Positions 7,739 to 16,590 of a stretch of DNA of 64,000 nt are shown piece after piece. How positions within the stretch are numbered: the first letter of the stretch is position 1; each line of letters begins with the position of its first letter. The notes beneath the pieces were generated by a model. The model was not told where the DNA came from. It made no database searches and saw only the letters and a program-made list of their open reading frames with translations. This DNA comes from Pseudomonas taiwanensis DSM 21245 (GTDB taxonomy: Bacteria > Pseudomonadota > Gammaproteobacteria > Pseudomonadales > Pseudomonadaceae): positions 1-64,000 of the forward strand of contig NZ_AUEC01000025.1 of the NCBI RefSeq assembly GCF_000425785.1. Reading direction: 5' to 3'. The position numbers and the translations under genes were made by a program.

Positions 7739-8911
7739 ATGTCCGACAAGCCGCGTAATTTCGCCACCCGTACCATCCACGCCGGTGAACAGTCCAGCGT
7801 CGCCGACAATGCGATCTTCCCGCCGATCTACACCGCCAGTTCGTATATCAAGCGCAGTCTGGACGATAACCCCGAGTACGCCTACAGCCGTGTGGGCAAC
7901 CCGACGCGGCATGCCTACGAAACCTGTGTCGCCGCCTTGGAAGAGGGCGTTGGCGCAGTGGCGTGCGCCTCTGGCGTGAATGCTACCGCCACGGTGCTCG
8001 AGCTGCTGCCCAAGGATGCCCATGTGGTGGTTATGAACGGCGTCTATGGCGGTACGTTCCGAATTCTGGAGGACTACCGCGGGCGTACCTCAGGGCTGAC
8101 CACTACCTACGTCGACCTCAACGACATTCACGCGGTGGAGCAAGCGATTCGCCCCGAGACCCAATTGATCTGGATCGAGTCGCCGACCAACCCCCTGTTG
8201 CACCTGGTCGACATCAAGGCGGTGTGCGACCTGGCCCGTTCGCGCGGCATCCTCACCTGCATCGACAACACCTTCTGTTCGCCCTGGAATCAGCGCCCGA
8301 TCACCCTGGGCGTGGACTTGGTGATGCACTCGGCGAGCAAATACATCGGCGGCCATTCCGACCTCACCGGCGGCGTGGTGGTGGCCGCCAACGAGCAATT
8401 GCTGGCCCGCCTGCGCAAGATCAGCATGGCGGTGGGCGCGATCCAGGGACCGTTCGACTGCTATCTGGCCCTGCGGGGGCTAAAGACGCTCGACGTGCGC
8501 ATGGAGCGTCAATGCGCCAATGCGTTGCAGGTGGCGCGTTTTCTGGAAAGCCACCCGCAGATCGAGAAGGTCTATTACCCGGGGCTGGAAAGCCACCCGC
8601 AGCATGAGCTGTGCAAGCGTCAGATGCGCGCTGGCGGAGCGGTGGTGGCGATGAAGGTCAAAGGGGGTGACCGGGCGGCGCTCAATCGTCTGGTGGAGGC
8701 GTTGCGGATCTTTGTCCTGGCCGACTCCCTGGGCGGGGTGGAGAGCATGATCAACCATTCCTGGAGCATGTCCCACAATTCGCTGAGCCCGGCGCAGAAA
8801 GGCGAAATGGGGATCAGCGAAAACCTGTTGCGCCTGTCGGTGGGGATCGAGGATTACCGCGATTTGATCGAGGATCTGGACGGGGCGCTCAAGGCGTCCG
8901 CTGCGGTGTGA
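7739..8911 (+). CDS. Cystathionine gamma-synthase-like PLP enzyme
   Basis: A 390-residue member of the Cys/Met metabolism PLP family (gamma-synthases and gamma-lyases). The PLP lysine lies in HSASKYIGGHSDLTGG (Lys about residue 205). YSRVGNPTR near residue 45 and ASGVNATATVLELL near residue 80 are the usual cofactor and phosphate motifs, and SLGGVESMINHSWSMSH is the substrate-carboxylate region. The start at 7739 (MSDKPRN) is preferred over an upstream ATG at 7727. The sequence alone does not separate gamma-synthase from gamma-lyase or O-succinylhomoserine sulfhydrylase activity. It lacks the YTPEERA-like C-terminal wording I remember from P. putida methionine gamma-lyase. The divergent Lrp regulator fits amino-acid-controlled catabolism. 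Confidence 0.85.
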   Translation: MSDKPRNFATRTIHAGEQSSVADNAIFPPIYTASSYIKRSLDDNPEYAYSRVGNPTRHAYETCVAALEEGVGAVACASGVNATATVLELLPKDAHVVVMNGVYGGTFRILEDYRGRTSGLTTTYVDLNDIHAVEQAIRPETQLIWIESPTNPLLHLVDIKAVCDLARSRGILTCIDNTFCSPWNQRPITLGVDLVMHSASKYIGGHSDLTGGVVVAANEQLLARLRKISMAVGAIQGPFDCYLALRGLKTLDVRMERQCANALQVARFLESHPQIEKVYYPGLESHPQHELCKRQMRAGGAVVAMKVKGGDRAALNRLVEALRIFVLADSLGGVESMINHSWSMSHNSLSPAQKGEMGISENLLRLSVGIEDYRDLIEDLDGALKASAAV

Positions 8912-8917
8912 AGGCTG

Positions 8918-8942
8918 GGCCGGCTCCGTTCAGGAGCCGGCC
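8918..8942 (+). terminator. Hairpin after the PLP-enzyme gene
   Basis: GGCCGGCTCC and GGAGCCGGCC form a perfect 10-bp stem with a 5-nt loop just after the stop codon. No T-run follows. It resembles part of a REP unit that may also stop transcription. Confidence 0.5.
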
Positions 8943-8963
8943 TGCCGGCGATAGGGCGTGGAA

Positions 8964-9200
8964 TCAGGATTTGGGCGGATGAATGATCCGTTCGATCTTG
9001 TCCTTGAGCAGTAACCGTTCCTTGCGCAGGCGATTGATCACATCGTCATTGGTGCCGTTGGTTTCGGCAGTCACTACTTCTTTGTCCTTGGCGTTGTATT
9101 CCTTGTGCAGCTTGTGAAGTTCCTGGTCCTTGTCGATGAGTGCCTGGAACTGGTCGGCGGATACGTGCAGGTCAGCGAGCAAATCGTGCGGAACTGGCAT
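8964..9200 (-). CDS. YdcH/DUF465 family small protein
   Basis: A 78-residue, highly charged, helical protein of the DUF465 (YdcH) family. It reads as a short coiled coil: LIDKDQELHKLHKEYNAKDK, then VINRLRKERLLLKDKIERII. A GAGGTGAAGA ribosome site lies directly before the ATG. The function is not known in this family. It is divergent from the tautomerase-like gene at 9317. Confidence 0.88.
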   Translation of the reverse strand: MPVPHDLLADLHVSADQFQALIDKDQELHKLHKEYNAKDKEVVTAETNGTNDDVINRLRKERLLLKDKIERIIHPPKS

Positions 9201-9316
9201 TTCTTCACCTCTGTCGGGTTGTCGGTAAGGTCCTGACCTTTGAGGATAGCCGCCTTTGCGCAGGTAGGGGACTGGGGTAGGCTGTCGCCTCCCTTCGGCG
9301 AACCGGAACCTGCGCC

Positions 9317-9682
9317 ATGCCCCATCTGAACCTGGAATACAGCGACAACCTGCGTGAACTGAATGTCGATACGCTGCTGCTGCGCCTGAACCATGCGCTG
9401 GTCGGGAGTGGCCAGTTCGCCGATGAACGGGACATCAAGAGCCGGGCCCAGGCGTTTGCCCGCTACCGGGTCGGCACCGCGCCGGGTGAGCGGGCCTTCG
9501 CCCATGTGCGGCTGGCCATCCTCGATGGACGTTCGCCCCAGGTGAAGGCACAACTGTCTGCCAGTCTGCTCGAGGTGTTACGCGACGCCATCCCGCAGCA
9601 CCCCGGCCTGGACCTTCAGCTGTGTGTCGAGGTACTGGACATCGAGCGAGTGCCGTACGCCAAACTCCACCTGCCAGGCTGA
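9317..9682 (+). CDS. 5-carboxymethyl-2-hydroxymuconate isomerase (CHMI) family tautomerase
   Basis: A 121-residue protein of the CHMI/HpaF family. Members are trimeric tautomerases that use the N-terminal proline (exposed after Met removal; here MPHLNLEYS) as general base. HVRLAILDGRSPQVK and LCVEVLDIER are typical of the family. In the homoprotocatechuate pathway CHMI isomerises a ring-cleavage product, but no other hpa gene is near, so this is an orphan copy whose substrate may differ. A strong hairpin follows it. Confidence 0.82.
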   Translation: MPHLNLEYSDNLRELNVDTLLLRLNHALVGSGQFADERDIKSRAQAFARYRVGTAPGERAFAHVRLAILDGRSPQVKAQLSASLLEVLRDAIPQHPGLDLQLCVEVLDIERVPYAKLHLPG

Positions 9683-9711
9683 ATGACAGCTGAATGAACG
9701 GCTTCTAATTT

Positions 9712-9751
9712 GAAAAAGATGCTGGCTCACGAATTTGTTGGCGTCTTTTTC
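9712..9751 (+). terminator. Hairpin with T-rich 3' arm
   Basis: GAAAAAGA and TCTTTTTC close a stem that continues inward with G-C and wobble pairs. It lies 30 bp after the tautomerase stop codon and about 95 bp before the eptA-like gene. The T-rich arm makes it a plausible intrinsic terminator. Confidence 0.45.
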
Positions 9752-9846
9752 ACGAAAAATTGATGGTTCGCTTTCTAGAGTTTCGCCAACTTTACCAAGG
9801 TGCCTTTCAGGCCTTGGCTGATAATCACTCTTGATTGCGAACGCTG

Positions 9847-11484
9847 ATGCTCAACTTCAAATACCTGCGGACCGAATGGGTTACGCTGCTGGCCAGCCTT
9901 TACCTGTTGATCGGCTTCAATGCCTTCCTCTGGCAGCACCTGGAGCACATCCTGCCGCCGGGCATGACCGGGCTTTGGTTGGGGTTGGCGTTCGCCCTGC
10001 TGATGGTGTTCGCCTTCAATCTGATCTTGACGCTGTTTGCCTTCCGCTACGTATTAAAACCGCTATTGATCCTCTTGTTCATGAGTGGCGCGGGGGTCGC
10101 TTACTTCATGAACCAATATGGTGTGCTAATTGACTCGGGGATGTTTCGTAATATCGCCGAGACCAATGTTGCCGAAGTGCGTGACTTGCTCTCCTTGAAG
10201 TTTGCGCTTTATATACTTTTGCTCGGTGTATTGCCTTCGGTCCTGTTGTGGAAGGCCCCCATCGCCTACCGCGCCTGGCACCGAGAACTGCTCGGCAAAC
10301 TGGTGGTCAGCGGTGCCTGTGTCGTGGCCTTGGGCTCGGTGGCGCTGGTCAACTACCAAGGGCTGTCGTCGCTGTTTCGAAACCATCACGAACTGCGCCT
10401 GATGCTGACCCCCAGCAACATCGTCGGTGCTTCCATTGGCTATGTCAGCGAGCGGGTTGGTACGGCTGCGCGGCCGTTCGAGAACTACGGCGAAGATGCC
10501 CGTCGCGATGCCGCCTGGCAGCACCATGAGCGCAAATCGCTGACCGTCCTGGTCGTGGGCGAAAGCGCACGGGCAGAGAACTTCGGGGTGCTCGGCTACG
10601 ACCGCGACACCACGCCAAGCCTTGCCAAGGAGCAGGGCCTGGTAGCATTTTCCGATGTGCACTCCTGTGGGACCGAGACTGCCGTGTCGGTGCCTTGCAT
10701 GTTTTCCGGCATGGGGCGCAAGGATTACGACGCACGGGTGGCCAAGAATCGCGAAGGGCTGCTGGACATCCTCCAGCGCGCGGGTCTTGCCGTGCAGTGG
10801 CGCGACAACCAGTCCGGCTGCAAGGGCACCTGTGACCGTGTGCAGTTCGTCGATGTCAGCAACCTCAAGGACCCGACGCTCTGCGCCAACGGCGAATGCC
10901 ATGACGAAATCCTGCTGCAGGGCCTGGGCGATCTGATCGACAACCTCGACAAGGACACCGTGCTGGTGCTGCACCAGATGGGCAGTCATGGGCCGGAGTA
11001 CTACAAGCGTTATCCGGCGGACAGTGGTCGCTTTGGCCCGGTGTGCCAGAGCAATGCGCTGGACCAGTGCAGCCAGCAGGAGATCATCAACGGTTATGAC
11101 AACACCCTTGCCTACACCGACAAGGTGCTGGCCTCGTTGATCGACATCCTGCGCAGCAAGCAGGACAAGGTCGATACCGCGATGATCTACCTGTCCGACC
11201 ATGGCGAGTCGCTGGGCGAATACAACCTGTACCTGCATGGCACGCCCTACATGATGGCACCGGAGCAGCAAAAGCATGTGCCGCTGCTGACCTGGTTCTC
11301 CGACAGCTACCGTGAAGACTTCGGCATCGACAACGACTGCCTGGCCAAGCTCAGCGACGCGCCGTTGTCCCAGGACAACCTGTTCCACTCGATGCTCGGC
11401 CTGCTGCAGGTGCACACCGAGGTCTACCAGCAGTCGCTGGACATGTTCGCCAGCTGCCGGCCTTGGCTGGCGGCCAAGCGCTGA
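9847..11484 (+). CDS. Phosphoethanolamine-lipid A transferase, EptA-like
   Basis: A 545-residue inner-membrane enzyme with about five N-terminal transmembrane helices (residues 10-180) and a periplasmic sulfatase-fold domain. Family members transfer phosphoethanolamine to lipid A or core and lower sensitivity to cationic peptides. The metal and nucleophile motifs are present: VVGESARAENFGVLGYDR, the Thr nucleophile in CGTETAVSVPCMFSG, and DHGESLGEYN. Cysteines typical of the family are retained (SGCKGTCD, CANGEC). The ATG at 9847 is used; an in-frame TTG at 9835 is possible. lpxO, another lipid A modifier, is 22 kb away. Confidence 0.88.
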   Translation: MLNFKYLRTEWVTLLASLYLLIGFNAFLWQHLEHILPPGMTGLWLGLAFALLMVFAFNLILTLFAFRYVLKPLLILLFMSGAGVAYFMNQYGVLIDSGMFRNIAETNVAEVRDLLSLKFALYILLLGVLPSVLLWKAPIAYRAWHRELLGKLVVSGACVVALGSVALVNYQGLSSLFRNHHELRLMLTPSNIVGASIGYVSERVGTAARPFENYGEDARRDAAWQHHERKSLTVLVVGESARAENFGVLGYDRDTTPSLAKEQGLVAFSDVHSCGTETAVSVPCMFSGMGRKDYDARVAKNREGLLDILQRAGLAVQWRDNQSGCKGTCDRVQFVDVSNLKDPTLCANGECHDEILLQGLGDLIDNLDKDTVLVLHQMGSHGPEYYKRYPADSGRFGPVCQSNALDQCSQQEIINGYDNTLAYTDKVLASLIDILRSKQDKVDTAMIYLSDHGESLGEYNLYLHGTPYMMAPEQQKHVPLLTWFSDSYREDFGIDNDCLAKLSDAPLSQDNLFHSMLGLLQVHTEVYQQSLDMFASCRPWLAAKR

Positions 11485-11608
11485 GAGAATGTCCAGCCCC
11501 CTCATCAAGGCTTCCAGGACACCACTGATCGACCTCAAGGATGGCGCAGGTTTCACCAGCAGTGCCCGCGCCGTATATACTGCGCGCCAATGTTAGTGGG
11601 AGAGCCTC

Positions 11609-12742
11609 GTGGCCATCGAAATACACTGGATTCGTGACGACCAGAGCCTGGCCGAACACTGCCTGCGCTGGCGCGAACTGCCGTTCGTCGCGCTCGATAC
11701 CGAATTCATGCGCGTCGACACCTTTTACCCCAAGGCCGGTTTGGTCCAGATCGGCGATGGCCAGCGGGCGTTCTTGATCGACCCGCTGCTGATCGGCAAT
11801 TGGCAACCCTTGGCCGAGCTGCTCGATGACAGCGCCGTGGTCAAGGTGCTGCACGCCTGCAGCGAAGACCTCGAAGTGCTGCTGCGCCTTACCGGCAAGC
11901 TGCCGCAGCCGCTGTTCGACACCCAGTTGGCGGCTGGTTACCTGAACCTGGGCTTCTCCATGGGCTATTCGCGCCTGGTTCAGGAAGTGCTGGGCATCGA
12001 GCTGCCCAAGGGCGAAACCCGCTCGGATTGGCTGCAGCGGCCGCTGTCGGAAACCCAGGTGAGCTACGCCGCCGAGGATGCCGTGCATTTGGCCGAGCTG
12101 TTCGCCGCCCTGCGTCCGCGGTTGTCCGATGACAAGTACGCCTGGGTGCTGGAAGACGGTGCCGAGCTGGTGGCTCAGCTGCGCCGTGAGGTCGAGCCTG
12201 AAACCCTCTACCGTGAGGTCAAGCTGGCCTGGAAGCTGTCGCCCCAGCAACTGGCGGTGTTGCGCGAACTCTGTGCCTGGCGCGAGCGAGAGGCCCGCAG
12301 CCGCGATGTGCCGCGCAATCGCATCCTCAAGGAGCACTCGCTGTGGCCGATGGCCAGGACCCAACCCGACAGCCTGTCGGGCCTGGCCAAGATCGACGAG
12401 ATGCACCCGCGCACCATTCGGCAGGACGGCGAGTTCCTGATCCAGCTGATCAAGCGTGCCGCCAGCCTGCCCAAGGAGCAATGGCCGCAGGCGCTGCCCG
12501 AACCACTGCCGATCGAAGCCGCAGGCATCCTCAAGCGCCTGCGCGCCGTTGGCCAGGCCGAAGGCGAACGCTTGGGCATCGCCCCGGAACTGATGCTGCG
12601 CAAGAAGACCCTGGAAGCCTTGCTCAAGAGCGGCTATCCCAATGGCCCTTATCAACTGCCCGATTCGCTGCGCGGCTGGCGTCGCCAGCGCATGGGCCAG
12701 GCCCTGCTGGACAACCTGGCGGGCGCCGGAGAGACCCAATGA
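11609..12742 (+). CDS. rnd: Ribonuclease D
   Basis: A 377-residue 3'-5' exoribonuclease for tRNA 3'-end processing. The DEDDy exonuclease motifs are visible: [20 protein letters not shown] (first Asp and Glu, about residues 30-35), the second Asp in the [10 protein letters not shown] region, and [10 protein letters not shown] with its Tyr and Asp. An HRDC domain follows ([20 protein letters not shown], about residues 220-240). Translation starts at GTG 11609 after GGGAGAG. Its stop overlaps the ycgL start by 4 bp (ATGA), so the two are co-translated. Confidence 0.95.
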   Translation: MAIEIHWIRDDQSLAEHCLRWRELPFVALDTEFMRVDTFYPKAGLVQIGDGQRAFLIDPLLIGNWQPLAELLDDSAVVKVLHACSEDLEVLLRLTGKLPQPLFDTQLAAGYLNLGFSMGYSRLVQEVLGIELPKGETRSDWLQRPLSETQVSYAAEDAVHLAELFAALRPRLSDDKYAWVLEDGAELVAQLRREVEPETLYREVKLAWKLSPQQLAVLRELCAWREREARSRDVPRNRILKEHSLWPMARTQPDSLSGLAKIDEMHPRTIRQDGEFLIQLIKRAASLPKEQWPQALPEPLPIEAAGILKRLRAVGQAEGERLGIAPELMLRKKTLEALLKSGYPNGPYQLPDSLRGWRRQRMGQALLDNLAGAGETQ

Positions 12743-13032
12743 AACGTATCTGCTCGATCTACAAGAGCCCCCGCAAGCACGAAATGTACCTCTATGTGCT
12801 CAAGGCCGACGGCCTGGAGCGCGTACCCGAAGGCCTGCTGCCGTTCTTCGGCACCCCCGTGCACGCCTTCGACCTGGTGCTGACCCCTGAGCGCAAACTG
12901 GCCCGCGAAGACATCGCGAAGGTGCTGGAGAACCTGGAGAACCAGGGCTATCACCTGCAGATGCCGCCACCTGAAGACGACTACATCGAGCACCTGCCCG
13001 AAGAGTTGCTGCGCCGTAACGATCCCGCCTGA
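12739..13032 (+). CDS. ycgL: YcgL domain protein
   Basis: A 97-residue conserved protein of the YcgL family, with the characteristic N-terminus [20 protein letters not shown] and a C-terminal [17 protein letters not shown]. The molecular function is not established. It overlaps rnd by 4 bp and is followed by a short GC-rich hairpin, so it ends the rnd operon. This rnd-ycgL order is common in gammaproteobacteria. Confidence 0.95.
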   Translation: MKRICSIYKSPRKHEMYLYVLKADGLERVPEGLLPFFGTPVHAFDLVLTPERKLAREDIAKVLENLENQGYHLQMPPPEDDYIEHLPEELLRRNDPA

Positions 13033-13061
13033 CCCAGGCGCGGTTACCCACTTTTGCCAGG

Positions 13062-13080
13062 CGGCCCGCAGATCGGGCCG
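13062..13080 (+). terminator. GC-rich hairpin after ycgL
   Basis: CGGCCCG and CGGGCCG form a perfect 7-bp stem around a 5-nt loop, 30 bp after the ycgL stop codon. No T-run follows, so termination here is uncertain. Confidence 0.4.
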
Positions 13081-13110
13081 CTGTCGTTATCTGTCAAGGT
13101 TGTCACGTCG

Positions 13111-14043
13111 ATGCGCGTTCTGATCGCTGAACAGGATCATGCCACTTATGCCCGCCTGCTGAGTGAGTTGGCCCCGGATCTGGAAATCCTGACCAGCGGC
13201 GATTCCGCCGAACTGGCGCGCCAGGCGCCAGAATGCCCGGTATGGCTGGGTCAGCCGGACTTGCTGGCAAGCCTGCTGCGCCAGGGCCACAAACCCGACT
13301 GGATGCAATCGACCTGGGCCGGCATCACCCCGTTGCTGGCCCAGGGCCTGCCGCGTGATTACCGTTTGACCCGGGCGGTGGGCATCTTTGGCCAGGTAAT
13401 GGCCGAGTACATGCTGACCTATATGCTGGTCCATGAGCGCGAAGTGCTGTCACGCCTGGTCAGCCAGGTCGAGCGGCGCTGGGATGATCGTCCTGGGCGT
13501 TCGCTGCAAGGGCGCAAGGTGCTGATCGTCGGTACCGGTGATATCGGCCAGTGCGTGGCCGAGTTTCTCCAGCCGTTCGGGGTGACGCTGTACGGCGTTG
13601 CCAGCCGTGCCCGCGAGCAGGCGCCGTTCGTCGAGGTGGCTGGCCTGGAGGACTTGCCGCGGCTGGTGGGGCAGGTCGACTACGTGCTCAACCTGCTACC
13701 GGATACCCCAGCGACCCATGATGTGTACGACGCAGCGCTGTTCCAGCGGTTCCAGCCCAGTGCGTTGTTCATCAATGCCGGTCGAGGTGTGGCCGTGGTC
13801 GATGCCGACCTGGTCGAGGCGTTGAAGCAAGGGCACCTGGCGGGTGCGGTGATCGACGTCTGCCGGCAAGAACCTTTGCCCCAGCGGCATCCGTTCTGGA
13901 CCGCCTGGGGTTTGCTGCTGACCGGGCATAGCTCGGCACCGACGTCGCCGGTGGCGATGGTGCGCTTGTTCGTCGAGAATGTGCGCGGGTATCAGGCGGG
14001 CGAGGGGTTGCGTGGCGAAGTGGCTTTCGCCCGGGGTTACTGA
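13111..14043 (+). CDS. D-2-hydroxyacid dehydrogenase (GhrA-like)
   Basis: A 310-residue NAD(P)-dependent 2-hydroxyacid dehydrogenase, probably reducing glyoxylate, hydroxypyruvate or a related 2-oxo acid. The Rossmann motif is KVLIVGTGDIGQCVAEFL (residues about 138-155). Catalytic residues are visible as Arg in INAGRGVAVVD, Glu in VCRQEPLP and His in LTGHSSAP. The start at 13111 (MRVLIAEQD) is preferred to the in-frame ATG at 13054, which lies in the ycgL terminator region. A REP-like hairpin follows the gene. Confidence 0.9.
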   Translation: MRVLIAEQDHATYARLLSELAPDLEILTSGDSAELARQAPECPVWLGQPDLLASLLRQGHKPDWMQSTWAGITPLLAQGLPRDYRLTRAVGIFGQVMAEYMLTYMLVHEREVLSRLVSQVERRWDDRPGRSLQGRKVLIVGTGDIGQCVAEFLQPFGVTLYGVASRAREQAPFVEVAGLEDLPRLVGQVDYVLNLLPDTPATHDVYDAALFQRFQPSALFINAGRGVAVVDADLVEALKQGHLAGAVIDVCRQEPLPQRHPFWTAWGLLLTGHSSAPTSPVAMVRLFVENVRGYQAGEGLRGEVAFARGY

Positions 14044-14069
14044 ACTATCTGCAGCGTTGCGGCCAACCC

Positions 14070-14106
14070 CACGCAGGAGCCGGCTTGCCGGCGATCAAGC
14101 CGGAAA
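14070..14106. repeat. REP-like element
   Basis: GCAGGAGCCGGCTTGCCGGCGA is the commonest REP core wording in putida-group genomes, here with the GCCGG/CCGGC pairing. It lies between two convergent genes. Confidence 0.5.
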
Positions 14107-14119
14107 GCCAGCCAAAGGC

Positions 14120-14713
14120 TCAGAGGCTGAAATCACCCTCGGCCGCCAACTCGCTCAGCGGTCGGCGTGGGCTCGGCACTTCACGGGCTTGCAGCGCTTC
14201 GTCCAGGCTGGCCTTGTCGCCCAGCTTGCCGATCGCCACCATGGCGTGCAACTCGTAGCCCTCGGGAATTTTCAGTGTTTCGCGGGCCAACGCCTGATCG
14301 AACCCGGCCATGCCGTGGGTGTGCCAACCGCTGATGCTGGCTTGCAGTGCCAGGTGGCCCCAGGCGGACCCGGTGTCGAAGGTGTGCCACAGGGCCGGCT
14401 TCTCTTCGTGGGTGCCGGGTGCGGCGAATGTGGTCTTGGAGATGATCAGCACCAGCGCGGAGGCCTGTTGCGCCCAGCTGCGGTTGAACGGCACCAGCAG
14501 GTCCAGGTAGCGCTCCCAATGCGCGGTGTCCCGGCGTGCATAAAGGAAACGCCACGGCTGCGAGTTGTAGGCCGATGGCGCCCAGCGTGCGGCTTCCAGG
14601 AAGCTGAGCAAGGTTGCTTCGCTGATCGGCTCGGCGGTGAAGGCGCGGGGCGACCAGCGGTTGATGAACTGCTCGTTGATGGCGTAATCGGCGATGCGAG
14701 GGTTGGCGCTCAT
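14120..14713 (-). CDS. Nitroreductase family protein
   Basis: A 197-residue FMN-dependent nitroreductase-fold protein. The N-terminal RWSPRAFTAEPISEATLLSF, the AARWAPSAYNSQPWRFLYAR segment (FMN phosphate and ring contacts, residues about 38-57) and the C-terminal AMVAIGKLGD (glycine-containing FMN site) fit the family. The start at 14713 (MSANPRI) is typical. Substrates of such enzymes are broad (nitroaromatics, quinones, enones), so no specific role is assigned. It is convergent with the hydroxyacid dehydrogenase and divergent from ycgN. Confidence 0.88.
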   Translation of the reverse strand: MSANPRIADYAINEQFINRWSPRAFTAEPISEATLLSFLEAARWAPSAYNSQPWRFLYARRDTAHWERYLDLLVPFNRSWAQQASALVLIISKTTFAAPGTHEEKPALWHTFDTGSAWGHLALQASISGWHTHGMAGFDQALARETLKIPEGYELHAMVAIGKLGDKASLDEALQAREVPSPRRPLSELAAEGDFSL

Positions 14714-14857
14714 GGCTGCTCCTGCAATGGGTGGGAAATACCGCACGCTACTGCCTGCGCGCGGGACTGACAAGCGGTCTGGCTTTGCCGAAGGCCAGGC
14801 TCTAGACTGGCGCCGCCGCGCGCCGCGGACTCAAGATGACTGCAGGAAACCCGTGTG

Positions 14858-15307
14858 ATGATTGCTGACGACGCGCCGTTCTGGCGGCGCAAGACCCTCG
14901 AACAACTCGACCCGCAGGAGTGGGAATCGCTTTGCGACGGCTGTGGTTTGTGCTGCCTGCAAAAGCTCGAGGACGAGGACGACAACAGCGTCTATTACAC
15001 CCGCATCGCCTGCAAGTTGCTGGACCTGAACACCTGCCAGTGCAGCGACTACCCCAACCGCTTCGCCCATGTGCCCGACTGCATCCAGCTCACGCCGGGC
15101 AAGGCCGACCAGTTCAAATGGTTGCCCAGCACCTGCGGCTATCGCCTGGTCAGCGAGGGCAAGGACCTGCCAGCCTGGCACCCTCTGGTGTGCGGTGACC
15201 GCAAACAAGTCCACGAACAGCGCATTTCCCAGTCCGGGCGTATGCTCAGCGAGCATGATGTGGATGAAGACGACTGGGAAGACCACCTGATTTTCCGCGC
15301 CAGCTGA
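14858..15307 (+). CDS. YcgN family cysteine-cluster protein (UPF0260)
   Basis: A 149-residue protein of the YcgN/UPF0260 family. It has the cysteine-rich [12 protein letters not shown] near residue 25 and further cysteines in [15 protein letters not shown] and VPDC. The family is related to the YkgJ zinc or iron-sulfur binding cluster, and its role is unknown. The tandem GTG-ATG at 14855-14860 leaves the exact start open by one codon. The next gene, an exported protein, starts 41 bp downstream on the same strand and may be co-transcribed. Confidence 0.9.
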   Translation: MIADDAPFWRRKTLEQLDPQEWESLCDGCGLCCLQKLEDEDDNSVYYTRIACKLLDLNTCQCSDYPNRFAHVPDCIQLTPGKADQFKWLPSTCGYRLVSEGKDLPAWHPLVCGDRKQVHEQRISQSGRMLSEHDVDEDDWEDHLIFRAS

Positions 15308-15348
15308 ACGGCGCGCCCAGTCGCCTCTGGGAAACAAGGAGTTTCTGT

Positions 15349-16566
15349 ATGCGTTGTCAGCTGTTGTTGCTGTTGGGCCTCGTGGCCTGTGCCCCAGCCT
15401 GGGCCAAGAAGGTCGATCTCGATTACCAGGTGCGCCTGTTGCCCGAACAAGGCCAGGCCGAAGTGCGACTGACCTTGGGCGATGGCAGCGCCGTACGCTC
15501 GCTGGATTTCGACTTGGGCAAGGCGGGTGCGTACAGCGGTTTTCAGGCCGATGGGCAATGGCAACAGCAGGGTGAGCGTGGCGTGTGGCATCCGGCGGCG
15601 GGCAAGACCAGCCTCAGCTACCGGGTGCAACTGGACCAGAAACTGCGTAGTGGCGCGTATTCATCGCGCATGACCCCGCACTGGGCATTGTTCCAGGGCG
15701 AGCAACTGGTGCCGTCGGCGCGCCTCGACCAGCAGGACGGTACCGAGCTGGTGGCGCGCCTGGCATTCGACCTGCCTGCCGGCTGGAAAAGCGTCGAGAC
15801 GGCGTGGCCGCGTATCGGCAAGGACAAATTTCGCATCGACAACGTGTCGCGCTTGTTCGACCGCCCGACCGGTTGGATGCTCGCGGGCAATCTGGGCAGC
15901 CGCCGTGCTCGTCTGGGCGAGACCGAGGTCACTGTCGCCGCTCCGGTGGGACAGGGCATGCGCCGAATGGACAACCTGACGCTGCTGACCTTCGTCTGGC
16001 CGCAGTTGCAGGCGGTGTTCCCGCGTAACCCGCCAAAGCTGCTGGTGGTGGGGGCCCGCGATGGCATGTGGCGCGGGGCGATGGCGGCGCAGGGATCGTT
16101 GTACCTGCACAGCGCCAGACCTATGGTGGGCGAAAACGGCAGCAGTCCGTTGTTGCGCGAGTTGGTGCAGTTGTTCGCACAGATCCACGGCCACGAGGAC
16201 AGTGACTGGATCGGCGAAAGCCTCACCGACTACTACGCCAGCGAATTGTTACGCCGGGCCGGCGGTGTCAGCGATGACCGTTACCAGGCCTGGCAGGCGC
16301 GCCTGCACAAGCAGGCGGCCAAGGTCTCTCACTTGGGCGGCGAGCACGCGACCCCGGCGCAGGTGGCGCGTGGTGTGCTGTTGTTGCAGGCGCTGGACAA
16401 GGAGATCCGTCTTCACACCCAGGCCAAGCGCTCGCTGGATGATGTGGCCCGGGCCTTGATGCGCCTGCCGAGCGTCAGCACCGAGGCGTTCGTACAGATC
16501 AGCGAAAACGTGCTGGGGCGCCGATCCGAGGCGTTGCAAAGCAAGGTCCTGGCTTCGGGCGACTGA
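15349..16566 (+). CDS. Exported protein with degenerate gluzincin peptidase-like domain
   Basis: A 405-residue protein with a Sec signal peptide (MRCQLLLLLGLVACAPAWA, cleavage after AWA). Residues 20-200 look beta-rich. Residues about 265-300 resemble the active-site region of M1/M61 peptidases: LLRELVQLFAQIHGH followed by DWIGESLTDYYASELLRR. The second part keeps the WxxE(x)xTDYY wording, but the HExxH zinc motif is replaced by R270-E271-L-V-Q274. I infer a catalytically dead, peptidase-derived periplasmic protein. No experimental function is known to me. Confidence 0.8.
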   Translation: MRCQLLLLLGLVACAPAWAKKVDLDYQVRLLPEQGQAEVRLTLGDGSAVRSLDFDLGKAGAYSGFQADGQWQQQGERGVWHPAAGKTSLSYRVQLDQKLRSGAYSSRMTPHWALFQGEQLVPSARLDQQDGTELVARLAFDLPAGWKSVETAWPRIGKDKFRIDNVSRLFDRPTGWMLAGNLGSRRARLGETEVTVAAPVGQGMRRMDNLTLLTFVWPQLQAVFPRNPPKLLVVGARDGMWRGAMAAQGSLYLHSARPMVGENGSSPLLRELVQLFAQIHGHEDSDWIGESLTDYYASELLRRAGGVSDDRYQAWQARLHKQAAKVSHLGGEHATPAQVARGVLLLQALDKEIRLHTQAKRSLDDVARALMRLPSVSTEAFVQISENVLGRRSEALQSKVLASGD

Positions 16567-16590
16567 TAGGCCGCCGCCAGCGCGGTTCGC

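Noticed and set aside
7739..8911. Identification of the PLP enzyme as methionine gamma-lyase MdeA because of the divergent Lrp gene
   Set aside because: The sequence differs clearly from the P. putida MdeA I remember, including the N-terminal and C-terminal motifs, so only the broader family is assigned.
10126..11556. A 476-codon open frame on the minus strand
   Set aside because: It is antisense to the eptA-like gene, whose nucleophile and metal motifs are intact.
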